Below, piece after piece: positions 53,912-61,927 of a stretch of 64,000 nucleotides of DNA. Where the stretch lies: positions 62,001-126,000 of the IMG/VR virus record IMGVR_UViG_3300010885_057925. The stretch is one strand, 5' to 3'. The translations under genes were made by a program, and so were the position numbers. Each line of letters opens with the position of its first letter. Within the stretch, counting starts at the first letter, position 1. The stretch comes from a virus. Below the pieces are notes generated by a model. That model worked only from the letters and a program-made list of their open reading frames with translations. It did no database searches and was not told the origin of the DNA.

Positions 53912-54763
53912 TTATAAATCGTGAATGCTCGAAAGTTCAATGATGCTGTCGTTCAAATGATACTGCTTGACTCTCTCGCTTGTTGACATGAATCTTTCAG
54001 TCAAACGATCTCCACGGCGAGGAGCGATAATCTCTTTTGCTCTGTCTGGATACAGATCATTTGCAACGTCTTCCATCAGACGAAGATGACCGCTGTTTAC
54101 TATGAATCGACCTGGCTCAGATCTAAGCATCGCAAAAATGATAAGTCCAGCCGACTCTTCGACCGAGATGAAGTGACGCTCGCAAGTCGGAGCAACTTTG
54201 ATAGGCTCGCTCTCTAGGACTTTGTCCCAGATCTCAAATACGTTGCCCTGCGTCTCGACGACATTAAAGAATCTTGCCACGGAACCACCGCTGTTCATGG
54301 TCATTCTCTCTGCGATCAGCTTGCTAGCTCCGTAAACGATCTCTGGGTTTGCAGACTTGCAAGTAGAAGTCAGAATCATCCTACAGCCATCCGGCTTATT
54401 GTCCAGTAAGTTCTTAGTTCCGATTGTGTTGATCGAAAGTGTCATCCAAGTCTCGTGTTCTCCGACAGGAGCATGCTTCGCTCCCGCGATATTCACGATG
54501 ATGGTTGGCTTGTAGTCGTTCAGAACTTGCTTCACTCTGTCAAAATCAGTTATGTCCATCTTGGTGTGATCACCCTCGATGTCAGTCGACAGAAAATTGA
54601 CATTATGGCGCTTGAACTTTTCTACCAGCACAGTGCCGATGCTGCCATTAGCTCCCGTGATCAGAACTCTCTCGTTCAAATTTTCTAATCTGTTCTCAAC
54701 GCTTACGAGCTGCTGAAGCTCTTTCCTGCCCAGAACTTTCTCGAGTGAATACTTGTCCATCAT
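53912..54763 (-). CDS. CapD/PseB-like nucleotide-sugar dehydratase/epimerase
   Basis: 283 residues; short N-terminal extension, then Rossmann loop LITGANGSIGTVLVEKF, VNIAGAKHAPVGEHE, STCKSANPEIVYGASKLIAE (Tyr/Lys) and ERHFISVEESAGLI. This is the pattern of UDP-GlcNAc 4,6-dehydratases/5-epimerases of CapD and PseB type, which make 4-keto-6-deoxy sugars for aminotransferases of the DegT family. Such an enzyme is encoded a few genes downstream. ATG at 54763 (or 54760) with AAAGGAGAG upstream. Confidence 0.9.
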   Translation of the reverse strand: MMDKYSLEKVLGRKELQQLVSVENRLENLNERVLITGANGSIGTVLVEKFKRHNVNFLSTDIEGDHTKMDITDFDRVKQVLNDYKPTIIVNIAGAKHAPVGEHETWMTLSINTIGTKNLLDNKPDGCRMILTSTCKSANPEIVYGASKLIAERMTMNSGGSVARFFNVVETQGNVFEIWDKVLESEPIKVAPTCERHFISVEESAGLIIFAMLRSEPGRFIVNSGHLRLMEDVANDLYPDRAKEIIAPRRGDRLTERFMSTSERVKQYHLNDSIIELSSIHDL

Positions 54764-54819
54764 TTCTAGAACTCTCCTTTAATTTTTCTATCGAAAGTTT
54801 TCGTTCAAAAACCGTGATC

Positions 54820-55287
54820 TCAAGTTCGATCAAACGCTCTTTTCACCATGACAATATTATCATGACAGATTCCGTGAAAATTAGTTTTTTCGTACAACTT
54901 TTTCGACCAGAAAGCTGATGTATCTGAAGGCTGGTTCACTACGCCTCCTGAGACAAAAACTTCCGGGAAAGTCCAGGGAATAGACTTGGATGTCATAGTC
55001 AACTTATCGTTCTCATGCCAGAACCAGTTTAAACCAGATTGATTCAAAAAAGAGATGCACTCTAGATTCTTTGCATGAACCCACAGCTTGCTTGACCTCT
55101 CAAGGAGAAATCTCTCATCTATTCTATTCTCAGGAAAATCATGACCTAGCTTGAGAGATCCATCGCTTAACCAAAGATCTATCTCAACGTCGAAATCAAG
55201 AGACAGAGCTAGATCTATTTGATCAGGAAGGTTCTCACGTTCTTTCAGCTTGCCTTCTAAATTTCCTCTGTGAGATATGAATATCAC
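54820..55287 (-). CDS. GDPD-like phosphodiesterase, short form, 155 aa
   Basis: GTG start at 55287 overlapping the upstream stop (GTGA). Motifs of the glycerophosphodiester phosphodiesterase/PI-PLC fold: FISHRGNLEG (His-Arg), FDVEIDLWLSDGSLKLGHD (Glu, Asp, His) and WVHAKNLE, WFWHENDK. It is about half of the usual length, lacking later barrel strands. Such short HRG proteins occur in bacterial capsule clusters, from memory. Could hydrolyse or transfer a phosphodiester-linked group such as glycerol phosphate. Functional role inferred from neighbours. Confidence 0.82.
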   Translation of the reverse strand: MIFISHRGNLEGKLKERENLPDQIDLALSLDFDVEIDLWLSDGSLKLGHDFPENRIDERFLLERSSKLWVHAKNLECISFLNQSGLNWFWHENDKLTMTSKSIPWTFPEVFVSGGVVNQPSDTSAFWSKKLYEKTNFHGICHDNIVMVKRAFDRT

Positions 55288-55997
55288 TTTGCGATCCTGA
55301 GGTATCGCTGCAGATCTTCTGGGGTCCCTATCCCATGCATTTTATGAACGTAGAAAGGAATGACGCTCTTGCTGTCTCCTATCATTTCATTGTAGACGGG
55401 AGCAATGTAGAACTCGTTATTAGTTCTGATATTCTTTTCTATCATGTCTTTTGCAGATCTAACGAAATCGGATCCCTTTCTGTACCAGTAAATTCCGCAA
55501 GTAGCTACATCAGATATTGGATTTTTTTCAGCAACCTCTGACACAAAACCGTCATCCACTTTAACAAAAGACCACTTCGGATGAACCGCGTTAAACGTAA
55601 AAACGATTCCATCGACCGACGTCATCTTTTTTACTGTCATGAAATTTTCCCTGCTAAACTCGATTATTTGATCTGAGTTTGCGATCAAGAGGTCATCGTC
55701 GTTGTTAATAAACTCTTCTGCTAGAAGCGCCGTGCAGGCTGCACCCTCTGTAAGAGAATCTACCTGAACTATTCTGCAGTTGCCGTTAGTCACTCTCTTT
55801 AAGAGAGAATGAATTCCATCGAACTTAGCAAGATGCTCTTTTCTAACCAGAAATATGTACTCAGCGTCAAAACCTAGATTTTCAATGACAGCCTGTATCA
55901 TGGGTCTACCATCTACGTCTATCAGGGGCTTCGGAAACGTGTACCCTTCAATCGAAAACCTTGAACCCTCACCCGCCATCGGAATTAGAACTTTCAT
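55284..55997 (-). CDS. Sugar-phosphate nucleotidyltransferase
   Basis: 237 residues, with LIPMAGEGSRFSIEGYTFPK and PLIDVDGRPMIQAVIENL (GxGxR...PK/G nucleotide-binding signature), DDLLIANSDQII (metal Asp) and FTFNAVHPKWSFVKVDD. It would join a nucleoside triphosphate to a sugar- or polyol-phosphate. The gene overlaps the HAD phosphatase upstream by 29 bases and the phosphodiesterase downstream by four. The three genes look like one functional set in surface-glycan phosphodecoration. Specific substrate unknown. Confidence 0.9.
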   Translation of the reverse strand: MKVLIPMAGEGSRFSIEGYTFPKPLIDVDGRPMIQAVIENLGFDAEYIFLVRKEHLAKFDGIHSLLKRVTNGNCRIVQVDSLTEGAACTALLAEEFINNDDDLLIANSDQIIEFSRENFMTVKKMTSVDGIVFTFNAVHPKWSFVKVDDGFVSEVAEKNPISDVATCGIYWYRKGSDFVRSAKDMIEKNIRTNNEFYIAPVYNEMIGDSKSVIPFYVHKMHGIGTPEDLQRYLRIAK

Positions 55998-56622
55998 CTA
56001 TAAACTCCAAGTAATTTCTAAGATTCACATCTTCGAACCCCTTAACTGCCCAGAGGTATCTGGCAAGAGATTTCTTTGCAGATTCTATTCCCTTGTCAGA
56101 ATCTTCTACACAAAGCGTCTGCTCTGGATCTGAGTTGAGCTCTTTGATTGCGTAATCATAACAATCCGGGAACGGCTTGTTTCTTTTGACGTCTTCGTTG
56201 GTAACGATTCTGTCAAAATACTCGATTTGACCAGTCGAGTTAAGCATCTTCTCTGCAGTTTGTCTGATCGAGTTGGTCACGCAAGCAATTTTTACTTTAT
56301 TTTCTTTTAGAAATTGAAGAAGTTCAATTTTCTTTGGGTCAATCTCTGCGTTTCTTTCGATTATGTCGATCGTGTAATCTTGCTTCAGCTTCCAAATCAT
56401 TTCTGATTTTTCTCGATCTACTCCAAGAATCTCAAGCTTAACTTTGGTAGGGAGTCCGTTGAATTTTGATTCGTGATCCTCTCTTGATATCGTTACTCCA
56501 GCAACTTCGTAGAGAGCTTGATTCAGTGATTTGTAATGCCACTCACACGCATCGACCAAAACTCCATCAAGATCAAATAAAACGCAAGACACGTGCTTGC
56601 CGCTTTTTCCAAAATTTCTCAA
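55969..56622 (-). CDS. HAD-superfamily sugar/polyol phosphatase
   Basis: 217 residues with all HAD motifs: FDLDGVLVDA (nucleophile and acid Asp), ACVTNS (Ser/Thr), KRNKPFPDCY (Lys) and CVEDSDKGIESAKK (Asp). The cap insert fits the beta-phosphoglucomutase/phosphoglycolate phosphatase group. Start is a TTG at 56622 with GAGGGG five bases before it; a GTG ten codons later is possible. Overlaps the nucleotidyltransferase by 29 bases. Probably prepares a sugar phosphate for activation. Substrate unknown. Confidence 0.9.
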   Translation of the reverse strand: MRNFGKSGKHVSCVLFDLDGVLVDACEWHYKSLNQALYEVAGVTISREDHESKFNGLPTKVKLEILGVDREKSEMIWKLKQDYTIDIIERNAEIDPKKIELLQFLKENKVKIACVTNSIRQTAEKMLNSTGQIEYFDRIVTNEDVKRNKPFPDCYDYAIKELNSDPEQTLCVEDSDKGIESAKKSLARYLWAVKGFEDVNLRNYLEFIDESSNSDGG

Positions 56623-56663
56623 ACTTACCCCTCTTTTATCGTTAGAAGATTAGACTGTCGTTG

Positions 56664-57311
56664 CTATCTCAAAGTAAACACTTTGTCCTCGACCCATGGT
56701 TTATCAAACGTTCTTCTCAAAAGAACAGTGTAGTCGAATCTACTAACTTTTGATCTGAAACTTGACATATGGTATCGTAGCATCGTCTCAGGATGACAAG
56801 GAACTCCCGCCGCTGAGTACTCGTTTATCTTATCATAAAGAGCGCAGTAGTGATTCATATTCTCATATGACGAGAAACAAAGCATGTCAAAAAGACCGCC
56901 TCTCCAGTCTCCTCCCTGAGGTATCCAGAGAGAACTCGGATCGAATTCGTTGATCTTCAGCGGACTGCAATACTTCACGTCGAACCTAGTCTTTAGGACA
57001 ACATCGTAATCTCCTTCGATTATGTCAAAAGACTTTTTGATGTTCTTCCACATCGCAAACACTGCAGCGGGATCAGTCTCAGGCGGCTTATTGTAGAAGC
57101 AAGAGTCTGATATCTTGCTCACGTTCTGATCTTTTGAATCTATGATTGTCTTTTTTGGATTGAAAAGCTTCACTGCTTCAGCGACTCTCTCTTCTTCATA
57201 AGCATGAAAGAATATGTCGCAGTCGTTGTAATTTAGTATGTTGCTTTCTAGAGACGGATAGCATTCATCAAAATTTCTAACGTCCCCGCTCAGTATTATC
57301 GCAACTTTCAT
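56664..57311 (-). CDS. Glycosyltransferase-like protein, 215 aa
   Basis: ATG start at 57311, overlapping the upstream stop by four bases. Opens KVAIILSGDVRNFDECYPSL and has a YDVVLKTRFDVKYCSPL segment; an R-x-D strand like this is typical of WavE-type and related glycan-synthesis proteins with a GT-A fold. Ends with WVEDKVFTLR. No exact family name can be given. Part of a run of six putative glycosyltransferases; acceptor unknown. Confidence 0.82.
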   Translation of the reverse strand: MKVAIILSGDVRNFDECYPSLESNILNYNDCDIFFHAYEEERVAEAVKLFNPKKTIIDSKDQNVSKISDSCFYNKPPETDPAAVFAMWKNIKKSFDIIEGDYDVVLKTRFDVKYCSPLKINEFDPSSLWIPQGGDWRGGLFDMLCFSSYENMNHYCALYDKINEYSAAGVPCHPETMLRYHMSSFRSKVSRFDYTVLLRRTFDKPWVEDKVFTLR

Positions 57312-58132
57312 AGCTTGTTCTCGAACTTAGGCATAAGATCAAAGAAAAGCTCCATGTTTTCATTAGCTTCAAACGGTCTAATGGAGTGATATTCGCTCAG
57401 CTCTCCAGATCTAACAGCTTGCATCAACTCATCGCACACTCTGATTCTGCCGATCGATCTGTCGATTCTTCTAGAACCCCATTCGTTGTGAAAGTTAGTG
57501 ACAAGTTCTATCTTAGCTCCGGGTTCATCTCTTAACTTTTTTCTAATCAAAGAGCTAGAATAAGCTTCGTCGATGCCCCAGAGACTCATACCTTCTCTAA
57601 AGTTTGGAAGATTGACTCTCCAATCGTAGATCTTATGAAGCTCATCAGACCAGTTTTCGTTGATTTCGTGAATTGACTTGAATTGAGAACCAAAACCCAC
57701 GTGATGTGAGGATGGAAAATCAGCCCCAGGATGATTATATCCGTCGGAGAAACCTACAACGTATTTTCCATCTCTCAAAAACGCCTTGATCATTTTAAAG
57801 AATCTATCACCCAAAGGTATCTGATCTATTCCCGAGATCATACATCTGTCATTTTCAAATCTAGAAGCACCGTAGTACGCGCCCCAAGTGCACGTCCAAT
57901 CTCTCTGCTCAATCAATATGTCTGGAGATCTTTCTAAAAGAAAGATTTCTCCATGGTCGTCCGATAGCTTCTTTAGTTTTCTGAGCTCGTCGAACTCTTC
58001 TTGATTACCAGAGAAAAATAGCGTTGGGACAGTGTTAAACTTCTCATGATATACTTTCGATACAAAATTCCAGAAGCCTAAGTAATCAGAATTGTTTGTC
58101 AACGAAAAGATGACTCTATCAACTATTCTCAT
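57308..58132 (-). CDS. Hypothetical glycan-cluster protein, glycosyltransferase-like, 274 aa
   Basis: ATG start at 58132, overlapping the next gene by 14 bases. Sequence begins VIFSLTNNSDYLGFWNFVSK and includes WTCTWGAYYGASRFENDRCM, SGIDQIPLGDRFF and VGFSDGYNHPG. The alternating pattern of hydrophobic strand, acidic turn (SGIDQIP may be a metal-binding loop) suggests a GT-A fold, but no family is recognised. Operon position between glycosyltransferases supports a role in glycan building. Confidence 0.8.
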   Translation of the reverse strand: MRIVDRVIFSLTNNSDYLGFWNFVSKVYHEKFNTVPTLFFSGNQEEFDELRKLKKLSDDHGEIFLLERSPDILIEQRDWTCTWGAYYGASRFENDRCMISGIDQIPLGDRFFKMIKAFLRDGKYVVGFSDGYNHPGADFPSSHHVGFGSQFKSIHEINENWSDELHKIYDWRVNLPNFREGMSLWGIDEAYSSSLIRKKLRDEPGAKIELVTNFHNEWGSRRIDRSIGRIRVCDELMQAVRSGELSEYHSIRPFEANENMELFFDLMPKFENKL

Positions 58133-58814
58133 TTTTATCTCGCAAAGAATGGATTCTTCTCATCATCTCTGGATTCATATAATGAAAAGTTATCTTTTCG
58201 TCGGTTCCGAATGAATCGATATTTCCAGTGCAAAACTTTTCTGTGTGAATGAACCTGCACTCTCCTGAGTTTCTGAACCAGAATCCTATCGATATGTCGC
58301 TGTTATAAGCTGTTGGGAAATCTTTGGTATCTAGAAGGTATTTCTTGATGGCAGTAAAACACTCTCTAGTCATCACAAACCCTGCTCCTCCGCTGGGATA
58401 TGTCACCGGTAAGCTGCAGTCTCTACCTCTCAAACTTTGAAGGGGCATTCCTTGCTCAAGAGCATGATTCTCAGAGTAGTCATAGAAAACGTGGCCAAGA
58501 CAAGCTTTTTCATTGGGAGAAATTTTAAGCGACTTGATCTCTGCTTTTAACGAGCTAATATCAACGTAGGTGTCATCATCGCTGATCATAATGAAATCAA
58601 AGTCATCAAAATTCTCTAGAGACATCACGAAATAAGCTAACTTAAAAGGAACATACACGTAACCGGTAGGAAGAGTAGAGAAAGAAACCATATCGTTTCC
58701 TTCGCTGTCACCCACGAAGATGTATGCATCAGAATTTTTAGCGTAAGTTTCTCTAATCGCATCTTGAAGTGATCTGTTCTTATCACATGTTATGATTGCA
58801 TTTAGAATCTTCAA
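58119..58814 (-). CDS. Fringe/GT31-like glycosyltransferase
   Basis: 231 residues from a TTG at 58814 (TTGA overlap with the next gene's stop; AAGGA upstream). Pattern of beta-3-glycosyltransferases: AIITCDKNR, RETYAKNSDAYIFVGDSEG, MISDDDTYVDISSL (DxD-type metal motif), YPSGGAGFVMTREC and NSDISIGFWFRNSG. This combination is familiar from eukaryotic Fringe and galactosyltransferases and rare bacterial relatives. Adds a sugar, possibly to fucose or Gal. Acceptor unknown. Confidence 0.85.
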   Translation of the reverse strand: MKILNAIITCDKNRSLQDAIRETYAKNSDAYIFVGDSEGNDMVSFSTLPTGYVYVPFKLAYFVMSLENFDDFDFIMISDDDTYVDISSLKAEIKSLKISPNEKACLGHVFYDYSENHALEQGMPLQSLRGRDCSLPVTYPSGGAGFVMTRECFTAIKKYLLDTKDFPTAYNSDISIGFWFRNSGECRFIHTEKFCTGNIDSFGTDEKITFHYMNPEMMRRIHSLRDKNENS

Positions 58815-59683
58815 ATTGCACGTCCTTCCGTCAAGATGTATAAGAGATGCTTAGATCTTACATCATAGCTATGATAATTTTCAGACCTTGCGCGACCAAG
58901 ATGAGCTATTTTCTCTCTTTCAGCATCGTTTCTGGTGAAATGATCTATTAGAGCCATGAGCTCGTCTGCGTTATGATAGACGACAATCTCCTCATTAATC
59001 TTGAAGAGTCTTTCGATATTAGGCGTGTAATTTGTGAGCAGCATCGCTCCAGAACCTGTAGCCTCAAAAGTTCTGAAGTTCACGTCGTCAGCGATGTTTA
59101 TGTTGAAAGCTATCTTGTAGCTTGACAGAGCTCGCACCATATCGTTTCCAATCACGAATATGTCGCGCTTCAAATTAAACTTTGACGATATCAGATTAAG
59201 CCAATTCTCTCTGTTGCCGATGAGAGAGCCGCAAAACCCAACGTCAACGTTTCTTTCAACGCTAGAGTCAGGCTTTATCAAATCAGAAGGATACCCATTC
59301 GGAAACCAGACAGCTGAGCTGACCAAACCTCTGAAGTGATCGATGTGCTGTATGTTGGACATCAAGAGAATGTCGAACTTGTGCTTGAGGCAATGAGCTT
59401 GATGATTCTGAAGAGAGCAATGAGAATCGATGCTCCAGAACAATTTCTTTCCCTTGAACTTTGAGATGTCTGGATGCCACCCAGAGTCATAATTCTCAAG
59501 GCTTAGCAGGGCATCACAATCTCTGGATATCTCGTCGAAAGGGACGGAAAAATTATTGTAATTCAACCCCCAAACGACAGCTTCATGACCGGCTCGCTCA
59601 ATTCCTCGCTTAAGGCACAGAGCCTCTCTGAACTCTCTATTTCCTTCGTTTCTTCCGCGTTCCTGTATCAGTAAGATCTTCAT
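58811..59683 (-). CDS. CgeB-like glycosyltransferase, 290 aa
   Basis: ATG start at 59683. GT-B type with an N-terminal LIQERGRNEGNREFREALCL domain and C-terminal IGNRENWLNLISSKF, INIADDVNFRTFEATGSGAM and LLTNYTPNIERLF, NADELMALIDHFT. This is the pattern of CgeB/spore-maturation-type glycosyltransferases (a GT1-like group) common in phage and bacterial glycan loci. Four-base overlaps on both sides. Donor unknown. Confidence 0.87.
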   Translation of the reverse strand: MKILLIQERGRNEGNREFREALCLKRGIERAGHEAVVWGLNYNNFSVPFDEISRDCDALLSLENYDSGWHPDISKFKGKKLFWSIDSHCSLQNHQAHCLKHKFDILLMSNIQHIDHFRGLVSSAVWFPNGYPSDLIKPDSSVERNVDVGFCGSLIGNRENWLNLISSKFNLKRDIFVIGNDMVRALSSYKIAFNINIADDVNFRTFEATGSGAMLLTNYTPNIERLFKINEEIVVYHNADELMALIDHFTRNDAEREKIAHLGRARSENYHSYDVRSKHLLYILTEGRAI

Positions 59684-60330
59684 ATGACTGCTCTCAACGC
59701 TGCTTTTTGCTCTTCAACAGCCACATCATTTTCATCGAATGCTAGACCCACAAACTCATCGCTGACGCGTTTGGTCGGAAATTGAATCTTTTGAAAGAAC
59801 TCATCATGAACAATCGAGAACTGAGCGACCTTTGGATAGATAATTTCGCGCAAGAAATTTTGATCAACTTGCCAAAAATCTCCCTTCACGTACTCACGAA
59901 TTAGATCGCTCATGTTACTGAGAAGCGGAGCTCTAGCTCCCCACATTCCTCCTAAAATCTCTGTAGCGTGGTGAGGGTGATCACGCATGATATGAAACAT
60001 CGCGCTGCTTCCGAGCCACTGCTTCACTGCAGCTACTTCACGAGCAGTTATCCTGCTATCGCAGTCTCGACTGATCATCACGTCAACGTCAGGGTCTGAG
60101 GCTGCCTCGAATCTCCAGAACATGCCCGTCCAGTCGCCGGGCTTCTTCATATCGATTACGTGTGCTCCACGATCATGAAGACCGCTGATCGTTTCAGAAG
60201 GAGTATTAGTACCTACATAAAAGCGGGCCTGCCATCCAGGATATAGTTCACTCACAAGCTCAGCGTTCCTAAGAGCTCCGATGTTATACTTTGGGTTATC
60301 ACCCCATAAAGAGTAAGAAACTACTCTCAT
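59680..60330 (-). CDS. Glycosyltransferase-like protein, GT-A type, 216 aa
   Basis: ATG start at 60330 overlapping the upstream stop by four bases. Begins RVVSYSLWGDNPKYNIGALR and shows MFWRFEAASDPDVDVMISRD and CDSRITAREVAAV: the SRDCDSR segment is a metal-binding DxD-like loop. Proteins with this N-terminus recur in large phages and capsule clusters, from memory, and are taken as glycosyltransferases. Acceptor unknown. Confidence 0.83.
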   Translation of the reverse strand: MRVVSYSLWGDNPKYNIGALRNAELVSELYPGWQARFYVGTNTPSETISGLHDRGAHVIDMKKPGDWTGMFWRFEAASDPDVDVMISRDCDSRITAREVAAVKQWLGSSAMFHIMRDHPHHATEILGGMWGARAPLLSNMSDLIREYVKGDFWQVDQNFLREIIYPKVAQFSIVHDEFFQKIQFPTKRVSDEFVGLAFDENDVAVEEQKAALRAVI

Positions 60331-61916
60331 CGATTCAACCCGAACATGTGCTGAGCTCTTTGAGCGAACATCATGTGATCTCTCATCACGTGCTGATTGT
60401 TGACTGCGTACGTCATGTCGATACCCTCCTTCGTATTATCAGGGTGCTCATGGCGGATGATTACATCGTCCACATATGTTTGCTTTCCAAAAGCGAAAGC
60501 CACCTGCATAAACTCGTTATCACAGTAGAACGAGACGTAATCGGGGTGGTAGAGATAGCCGAAACGATCGTAGTATCTCTTTCCTAAAACGATCAGAGTG
60601 TTGAGCTTCTGCTTCTGATAACCATCGGAGAACCAGATGACACCATCTAGATCAGGGTAGTTCACCTTCATCTGCCGAATTATCTCGAGATCGTAACCCT
60701 CTCTTTCTGGAATCATATCGTCAGATGCTAGCAGGCAGATATCAAAATCTCGACCAGACATGTCAGCGTTGACAGCTTGAATCTTTGTCTTACTGTTGCC
60801 GTAGCAGACCTCAACGTTTTCGTACGACTCGAATCTTTTTCTGACTTCCTCGTTGTTCATCGTAGAATCGTCAAGATCACATGATACTAAGAACTTGACA
60901 TTCTTAGATCTGCTAAGATTTCTGTAGCTCTCAAGAACTGAGAAAAATTTCTCTGGACGACCGCGGGTTGGAAACTTCACCAGAAGATTGGGCTCTAAGT
61001 TTTCACGACCCGATATGATATCCAGAGTCCTCTGCCAGAAAACTGCTCTTCTATTGTGGAGCCACCTGAGAATGTTGAGAGGTTCGTACTCAAGCCACGT
61101 CTCTCCAACGTGCTGAACATTCTCGTTAGATATCACCTGACATCCCAATAACTTAGACTCAGTTACCATTCTATTAGAAACATCAGCTCCGCGTGGTAGA
61201 CAGACATAACCTTCAGAGTTAGACATAGCTTCTAAAACTTGATCTGGGCTCATGCTCTTGATCAAGCTGAAGATCTTGTCATTTTCCAGTAACCACTTCT
61301 TAGCGTCATCAGTTCCCTTTATCCACGAGTCGGAGTCAAGAGTCAGCCACCCAGACTTTTTTCTATTTGGAAGAGACTGGATAAGAGGAATAATCTTTTT
61401 GAAGAACTCGTCTCCAAATACCGCTGAGAGAACAGAGCAGTTTGCATTTTTCAAGCTTGGGAATCTATCGAAGTACCTTTGCATATGCTTCTGAGAGCAA
61501 AACCAAACTTGCCGAGCATTGAGATAGAACTGCTCAATTAGCTTGCCCCAGGGCTCAGCCTCGCAGCGGCACTCCTCACCGCCCTCTGCCAGATGTCTCT
61601 CAACCGATCTCCATCTACAGAACTTATAGTCATGCTCAAACACGGAGTAGCTAATTTTAGATAACGAAAAAGCGCTTATAAGAGTTGGATTCAATTGAGA
61701 AAAATTACCAAAGACCCAGTGACAGTTTGGTTGACTCTCTACCATCTCTCTAGTCAGATGAGCTGAGTGAACAGTGGCGAACGGAACAGGAGCTGAGCTA
61801 TGCAGAGCGTCCATTGACAGCTCAGCCCCTCCGACCAGATCTGACAGAAAAAAATCTTGAACAAAGATGATCTTAAACTCAGGCTTCTTTTGCTCTGAAA
61901 ATGGACTGTTGAACAT
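60327..61916 (-). CDS. Two-domain glycosyltransferase (GT-B like + GT-A like), 529 aa
   Basis: First gene of the glycan operon. The N-terminal part (1 to about 310) has FKIIFVQDFFLSDLVGGAEL, SYSVFEHDYKFCRWRSVERH and the donor-side PRGADVSNRMVTESKLLGCQ, as in GT4-like enzymes. From about residue 313 a GT-A-like domain follows: LLVKFPTRGRPEKFFSVLES, SCDLDDSTMN, ICLLASDDMIP, GVIWFSDGYQ. Two transferases in one chain suggest sequential addition. ATG at 61916 has no ribosome site and is preceded five bases upstream by TATAAT. Confidence 0.87.
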   Translation of the reverse strand: MFNSPFSEQKKPEFKIIFVQDFFLSDLVGGAELSMDALHSSAPVPFATVHSAHLTREMVESQPNCHWVFGNFSQLNPTLISAFSLSKISYSVFEHDYKFCRWRSVERHLAEGGEECRCEAEPWGKLIEQFYLNARQVWFCSQKHMQRYFDRFPSLKNANCSVLSAVFGDEFFKKIIPLIQSLPNRKKSGWLTLDSDSWIKGTDDAKKWLLENDKIFSLIKSMSPDQVLEAMSNSEGYVCLPRGADVSNRMVTESKLLGCQVISNENVQHVGETWLEYEPLNILRWLHNRRAVFWQRTLDIISGRENLEPNLLVKFPTRGRPEKFFSVLESYRNLSRSKNVKFLVSCDLDDSTMNNEEVRKRFESYENVEVCYGNSKTKIQAVNADMSGRDFDICLLASDDMIPEREGYDLEIIRQMKVNYPDLDGVIWFSDGYQKQKLNTLIVLGKRYYDRFGYLYHPDYVSFYCDNEFMQVAFAFGKQTYVDDVIIRHEHPDNTKEGIDMTYAVNNQHVMRDHMMFAQRAQHMFGLNR

Positions 61917-61921
61917 AGTAC

Positions 61922-61927
61922 ATTATA
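61922..61927 (-). promoter_or_regulatory. TATAAT box five bases before the glycan-operon start codon
   Basis: Minus strand reads TATAATGTACTATG, where the last three bases are the start of the two-domain glycosyltransferase. A transcript begun by a sigma-70-type -10 box would start at or near the ATG, giving a leaderless mRNA; no ribosome site is present. A convincing -35 box is not seen. The primase start has a similar context (TAAAATGTACT then TGTG). Confidence 0.4.
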
